NCBI RefSeq assembly: GCF_003105155.1
Contig: NZ_QETK01000014.1
Coordinates: 1-64,000, forward strand
From: Pseudomonas sp. SDI
Lineage (GTDB): Bacteria; Pseudomonadota; Gammaproteobacteria; Pseudomonadales; Pseudomonadaceae
DNA length: 64,000 nucleotides
Reading direction: 5' to 3'
Under the pieces are notes generated by a model. It worked only from the letters and a program-made list of their open reading frames with translations. It was not told the DNA's origin and did no database searches. How positions within the stretch are numbered: the stretch's first letter is position 1; the number at the start of each line of letters is the position of its first letter. The position numbers and the translations under genes were made by a program. Of the stretch, positions 60,388-64,000 are shown one piece after another.

Positions 60388-61553
60388 CAGCGGCTCTCCC
60401 TAGTACGCAGCTCACGGGTTTGCTGTTGCAGATCCGATGCTGCGCGATTGGCCGCATCGTTGGCCGATGGCGGCACGCTGCCGACCGGGGCAGCGCCCGA
60501 ACGGCTGCTGTCGATCATCTTGTCCAGCGGCAGGTAGAGCAGGTTGCTCTGGCCGTCCTTACCGGAAACCAGGACCTTGCTGGTGTTGCTGTAGACTTCC
60601 TGCATGGTGTCCAGGTACAGGCGCTGACGGGTGACTTCAGGCGCCTTGCGGTACTCGGCTACCAGCTTGGTGAAGCGGTCGGCCTCACCCTTGGCACGCG
60701 AGATGACTTCATCGCGGTAGCCGTTGGCATCCTCGATGATGCGCTGCGCCTGACCACGGGCCTCTGGCACCACGCCATTGGCGTAGGACTCGGCCTGGTT
60801 GCGCGCACGCTGTTCGTCTTCACGGGCGCGGATCACGTCGTCGAAGGCTTCCTGTACTTCACGCGGGGCTGCCGCGCTCTGTACGTTCACCTGGGTCACG
60901 GTGATACCGGTACGGTAGGTGTCGAGGAAGCGTTGCAGACGCTCCTTGATTTCCACCGCCATCTGCTCACGACCTTCGGTCAGGACCTTGTCCATCGCGG
61001 TGGAACCCACCACGTGGCGCAGCGCACTGTCGGTGGCGTGCTGCAGGCTAACTTCAGGCTGGTCGACGTTGAGGACGAAGTCCTGCAGGTTGCTGATCTT
61101 GTACTGCACGGTCAGCGGCACCTCGACGATGTTCTCGTCCTCGGTGAGCATCTGCCCCTGCTTGGTGTACGCCCGCTCACGCGTGACGTTTTCCATGTAT
61201 TTGCGATCGATCGGCGGGAAGTAGATGTTCAGGCCCGGCCCTACGGTTTCGTAGTATTTGCCGAAGCGCAGGACAACGGCCTGCTCCTGCTCGTCCACCA
61301 CATACACGGCGCTGTACAGCCAGATGGCCGCCAATACGGCCAGGCCGACACCGAGCAGGCCGAAGCCAGCGCCCTTGCCGCCGCCGTTGTCACCGCCACG
61401 TTTCTTGCCACTGCCGAACATGCCGTTCAGGCTATCCTGCAGCTTGCGGAAGGCTTCGTCGAGATCCGGTGGCCCTTTCTTGTCGCCGCCACCGCGACGC
61501 CCACCCCAAGGATCCTGATTATTCGAGTTGCCACCCGGCTCATTCCAAGCCAT
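60387..61553 (-). CDS. hflK: FtsH protease modulator HflK
   Basis: A 388-residue SPFH protein. A Gly/Lys-rich cytoplasmic N-terminus (about 1-65) precedes the membrane anchor (about 65-85, GLLGVGLAVLAAIWLYSAVY) and the SPFH domain (VVDEQEQAVVLRFGKYYETV). I chose ATG 61553 (MAWNEPGGN). It pairs with HflC to regulate FtsH. It is downstream of hflX in the same operon. Confidence 0.95.
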   Translation of the reverse strand: MAWNEPGGNSNNQDPWGGRRGGGDKKGPPDLDEAFRKLQDSLNGMFGSGKKRGGDNGGGKGAGFGLLGVGLAVLAAIWLYSAVYVVDEQEQAVVLRFGKYYETVGPGLNIYFPPIDRKYMENVTRERAYTKQGQMLTEDENIVEVPLTVQYKISNLQDFVLNVDQPEVSLQHATDSALRHVVGSTAMDKVLTEGREQMAVEIKERLQRFLDTYRTGITVTQVNVQSAAAPREVQEAFDDVIRAREDEQRARNQAESYANGVVPEARGQAQRIIEDANGYRDEVISRAKGEADRFTKLVAEYRKAPEVTRQRLYLDTMQEVYSNTSKVLVSGKDGQSNLLYLPLDKMIDSSRSGAAPVGSVPPSANDAANRAASDLQQQTRELRTRESR

Positions 61554-61649
61554 AGCGCTCTCCATCTGATAAAGCAAAGACGCGCCCACGGCGCGCCGTC
61601 CAATGCTACAGAATGCCTGTCACGGCTGCCCGACCGCTTCGCCGGGCTT

Positions 61650-62951
61650 TTATTGCAAAGTGTGTTGCTCGATGAACACCGAGGGTTCAATCCCCTCACG
61701 GCTGACCAGGCGATTCAACTCGACCCGGGACACCCGCACCGCCAGCAGGCTGCTGCCTTCATCGTCATGCTCTTCGCTTTGCACCGCACCGAGCGCAAAG
61801 AATTGCGCACGCAAGCGGGCAAAACGCTGTTCCAGGCGCAAGGTACCGACAAACAGGTCATCCCCCAGCAACTCGGCAATCGCCTGCCCCACCAACTCCA
61901 GACCACGACCGTCGCGAGCCGACACCCAGACCCGCTGCGGCTTGCCATCGGCATCGCGCTGGATCTGCGGCTCGACGCCCTCAAGCAGGTCGAGTTTGTT
62001 ATACACCTCAAGGATCGGCAAGCCTTCGGCACCGATCTCGCCCAGCACCGCCATGACCTGCTCGATCTGTTCCATGCGGTCCGGCTCATGGGCATCGATC
62101 ACGTGCAGCAGCAGGTCGGAGTTGCTCGACTCTTCGAGCGTAGCCCGAAATGCCTCGACCAGCTTGTGCGGCAGGTGACGAATGAAGCCCACGGTGTCGG
62201 CCAGTACGATCGGCCCGACGTCATCCAGTTCGAGCCGGCGCAGGGTCGGGTCGAGGGTGGCGAACAGCTGATCGGCCGCATACACCTCGGATTCCGTCAG
62301 GGCGTTGAACAGGGTCGACTTGCCGGCGTTGGTGTAACCCACCAGCGACACCGACGGGATATCCGCGCGCTTGCGCCCGCGCCGCGCCTGCTCGCGCTGG
62401 CTGCGGACCTTCTCCAGGCGTGCCTTGATCTGCCGCAGGCGAACCCGCAACAGACGCCGGTCGGTTTCCAGCTGGGTTTCACCCGGGCCGCGCAGACCGA
62501 TACCGCCTTTCTGCCGCTCAAGGTGAGTCCAGCCGCGAACCAGCCGCGTGCTCATGTGCTCGAGCTGGGCCAGTTCCACCTGCAACTTGCCCTCGTGGGT
62601 ACGTGCACGCTGGGCGAAGATGTCGAGAATCAGGCCGGTACGATCAAGCACGCGACACTCGAAAATACGTTCGAGGTTACGTTCCTGACTGGGCGTGAGG
62701 GTGTGATTGAAAATCACCAGATCGGCGTGTTCGGCCTTGACCAGGTCGCGAAACTCTTCGACCTTGCCGCTGCCAATCAGGAATTTTGCAGTGGGCTGAT
62801 GTCGCGCCACATTTGCGAACGCGACAATATCGGCGCCGGCCGATAGTGCCAGCTCCCGGAACTCCTGCGGGTCTTCGCGCGCCTCAGGGCTCTGACCTTC
62901 CAAGTGAACGAGGACCGCTCGTTCACCACCACCGTGGCGCTCAAAGAACAA
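61650..62951 (-). CDS. hflX: Ribosome-splitting GTPase HflX
   Basis: A 433-residue GTPase. The N-terminal HflX domain (about 1-190, with GGIGLRGPGETQLETDRR) precedes the G domain, whose P-loop GYTNAGKS is at 205-212. Acts on stalled ribosomes. It lies 12 bases after hfq, with hflK downstream, the normal order. Confidence 0.95.
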   Translation of the reverse strand: MFFERHGGGERAVLVHLEGQSPEAREDPQEFRELALSAGADIVAFANVARHQPTAKFLIGSGKVEEFRDLVKAEHADLVIFNHTLTPSQERNLERIFECRVLDRTGLILDIFAQRARTHEGKLQVELAQLEHMSTRLVRGWTHLERQKGGIGLRGPGETQLETDRRLLRVRLRQIKARLEKVRSQREQARRGRKRADIPSVSLVGYTNAGKSTLFNALTESEVYAADQLFATLDPTLRRLELDDVGPIVLADTVGFIRHLPHKLVEAFRATLEESSNSDLLLHVIDAHEPDRMEQIEQVMAVLGEIGAEGLPILEVYNKLDLLEGVEPQIQRDADGKPQRVWVSARDGRGLELVGQAIAELLGDDLFVGTLRLEQRFARLRAQFFALGAVQSEEHDDEGSSLLAVRVSRVELNRLVSREGIEPSVFIEQHTLQ

Positions 62952-62963
62952 AGCAGACTCCTA

Positions 62964-63224
62964 TCAGGCGTTACCTGGCTCAGCGTCGCCGTGCTCTGCA
63001 TCGGCTGCGCTTGGCAGACGGATCGGACGCACTGGGACAACGGTCGAGATAGCATGCTTATACACCATCTGGCTGACGGTGTTCTTCAGCAGGATCACGA
63101 ACTGGTCGAAGGATTCGATCGTGCCTTGCAGCTTGATGCCGTTAACCAGATAAATCGAAACCCCAACTTTTTCTTTTCTCAAAGTATTCAAGTAAGGGTC
63201 TTGTAGCGAATGCCCTTTTGACAT
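62964..63224 (-). CDS. hfq: RNA chaperone Hfq
   Basis: An 86-residue Sm-like protein. The N-terminus [20 protein letters not shown] and the Sm motifs [20 protein letters not shown] and [11 protein letters not shown] are intact; the short C-terminal tail is normal for Pseudomonas. It joins sRNAs and mRNAs. The start is ATG 63224; the longer frame is not used. It lies after miaA, as usual. Confidence 0.97.
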   Translation of the reverse strand: MSKGHSLQDPYLNTLRKEKVGVSIYLVNGIKLQGTIESFDQFVILLKNTVSQMVYKHAISTVVPVRPIRLPSAADAEHGDAEPGNA

Positions 63225-63315
63225 ATGCCGCACTCCTGTAAGGATCAATAGTAAAAAACAAGAAACTGATGGCTAAAACCGCCCCACCCCAAGGATAGAC
63301 GGCAATTGCAAGGAC

Positions 63316-64000
63316 TCAGCCCAATATGGAGACCGTTCCAAGGTATTTCAAGGTGCGAGACAGATTGTCGCAAGCCAGGCTGTCCAACCAATGCAGGTCA
63401 GCCCAACTACGCAACCAGGTAAATTGCCGTTTCGCCAATTGGCGAGTGGCAATGATGCCGCGCTCCTGCATTTCCACTGAAGTCAGCTTGCCATCAAGGT
63501 GATCCCAAACCTGGCGATACCCGACTGCCCGTATAGACGGTAGCCCCGCATGCAAGTCACTTCTGGCCCGCAGCGATCGGACCTCATCTACGAAGCCCTG
63601 TTCCAGCATTTGCCCAAATCGTAGCGCAATACGTTCATGCAGGATGTGTCGATCCTGCGGAGCGATTGCCAGGCTGGCGACAGTATAGGGCAATTGTCCG
63701 GCGCCAGAAGCGCCTGCGTCGCTACTTTGGGCCGATTGACGCTGACGATGTGATGTCATCGTCAGGCCACTGACTCGGTAAACCTCCAGCGCCCGTACCA
63801 GCCGCTGCGGGTCATTGGGATGAATGCGTGCCGCCGACACCGGGTCTACCGCGGCCAACTGATCGTGCAAGGCCTGCCAGCCAAGGCTTGCGGCTTCGGC
63901 CTCAAGCTCGGCGCGCACGTGCGGATCGGCTGGCGGCATATCCGCCAGGCCTTCGAGCAGTGCTTTGTAATAAAGCATGGTGCCGCCGACCAGCAGCGGT
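63316..64000 (-). CDS. miaA: tRNA dimethylallyltransferase, 3' part (5' end beyond window)
   Basis: The last about 227 residues of MiaA, which adds a dimethylallyl group to A37 of tRNAs that read U-starting codons. The visible region starts within the N-terminal half ([19 protein letters not shown]) and has the family motifs [17 protein letters not shown] and [15 protein letters not shown], followed by the conserved C-terminal [16 protein letters not shown]. The start and P-loop lie to the right of the window. hfq follows on the same strand. Confidence 0.96.
   Translation of the reverse strand, partial: PLLVGGTMLYYKALLEGLADMPPADPHVRAELEAEAASLGWQALHDQLAAVDPVSAARIHPNDPQRLVRALEVYRVSGLTMTSHRQRQSAQSSDAGASGAGQLPYTVASLAIAPQDRHILHERIALRFGQMLEQGFVDEVRSLRARSDLHAGLPSIRAVGYRQVWDHLDGKLTSVEMQERGIIATRQLAKRQFTWLRSWADLHWLDSLACDNLSRTLKYLGTVSILG

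Overview
The window is a GC-rich chromosomal segment of a fluorescent Pseudomonas, most likely of the P. putida group. The evidence is the conserved gene order miaA-hfq-hflX-hflK-hflC-hisZ-purA and rpsF-rpsR-rplI-dnaB, the azurin, pncB and nadE block, typical Pseudomonas protein sequences, and many short palindromes of the Pseudomonas REP type (core near atcgcgggacgagcccgctc) between genes. I see no phage, transposase, integrase, CRISPR array or rRNA. The window is mostly core genome with small accessory insertions.

Layout. Positions 1-956 hold a dispersed repeat and a small DUF3077-type gene with a structured leader. 957-2282 is an nfeD-slipin pair. 2392-7331 is a copper-handling cluster: DUF2946, PCuAC chaperone, DUF2946, OprC-like receptor, and a PepSY membrane protein interrupted by an in-frame TAG. 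7445-8860 is a CycA-like amino-acid permease. 9061-14633 is the urea ABC transporter urtABCDE behind a sigma54-type promoter, followed by a GNAT acetyltransferase. 15282-17982 holds cbpA-cbpM (with a sigma32-like promoter) and a divergent YegD-like Hsp70. 18052-28439 is a run of single genes: AI-2E exporter family, PsiF, AraC and EamA pair, lipase, OsmE, a frameshifted small gene, AsmA, a repeat protein, TetR, AGE epimerase and an SDR.

28440-29118 is a gene-free stretch rich in DnaA-box-like sequences. 29119-34203 is the branched-chain amino-acid transporter livKHMGF, transcribed leftward from a sigma54-type promoter with a good NtrC-like site upstream. 34662-38180 holds pncB-nadE (NAD salvage), azurin and a LOG-family gene. 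38177-41556 is a transglutaminase plus an ATP-grasp/alpha-E fusion. 41713-51258 runs leftward: ygiQ, dnaB, rplI, a membrane protein, rpsR, rpsF, rlmB, rnr. Two identical tRNA-Leu(CAG) genes follow, then fbpAB (iron uptake, with no adjacent ATPase). A chemoreceptor, purA, hisZ, hflC, hflK, hflX, hfq and the 3' part of miaA finish the window.

Two themes connect genes. Nitrogen scavenging: urea and branched-chain amino-acid transporters both carry -24/-12 promoters, which suggests shared NtrC/RpoN control. Metal handling: copper uptake and chaperone genes, azurin and ferric iron uptake. No clear undescribed multi-gene system is evident. The most unusual signals are the DnaA-box cluster, the interrupted PepSY gene, the frameshifted small gene beside osmE, and the structured leader of the DUF3077 gene.
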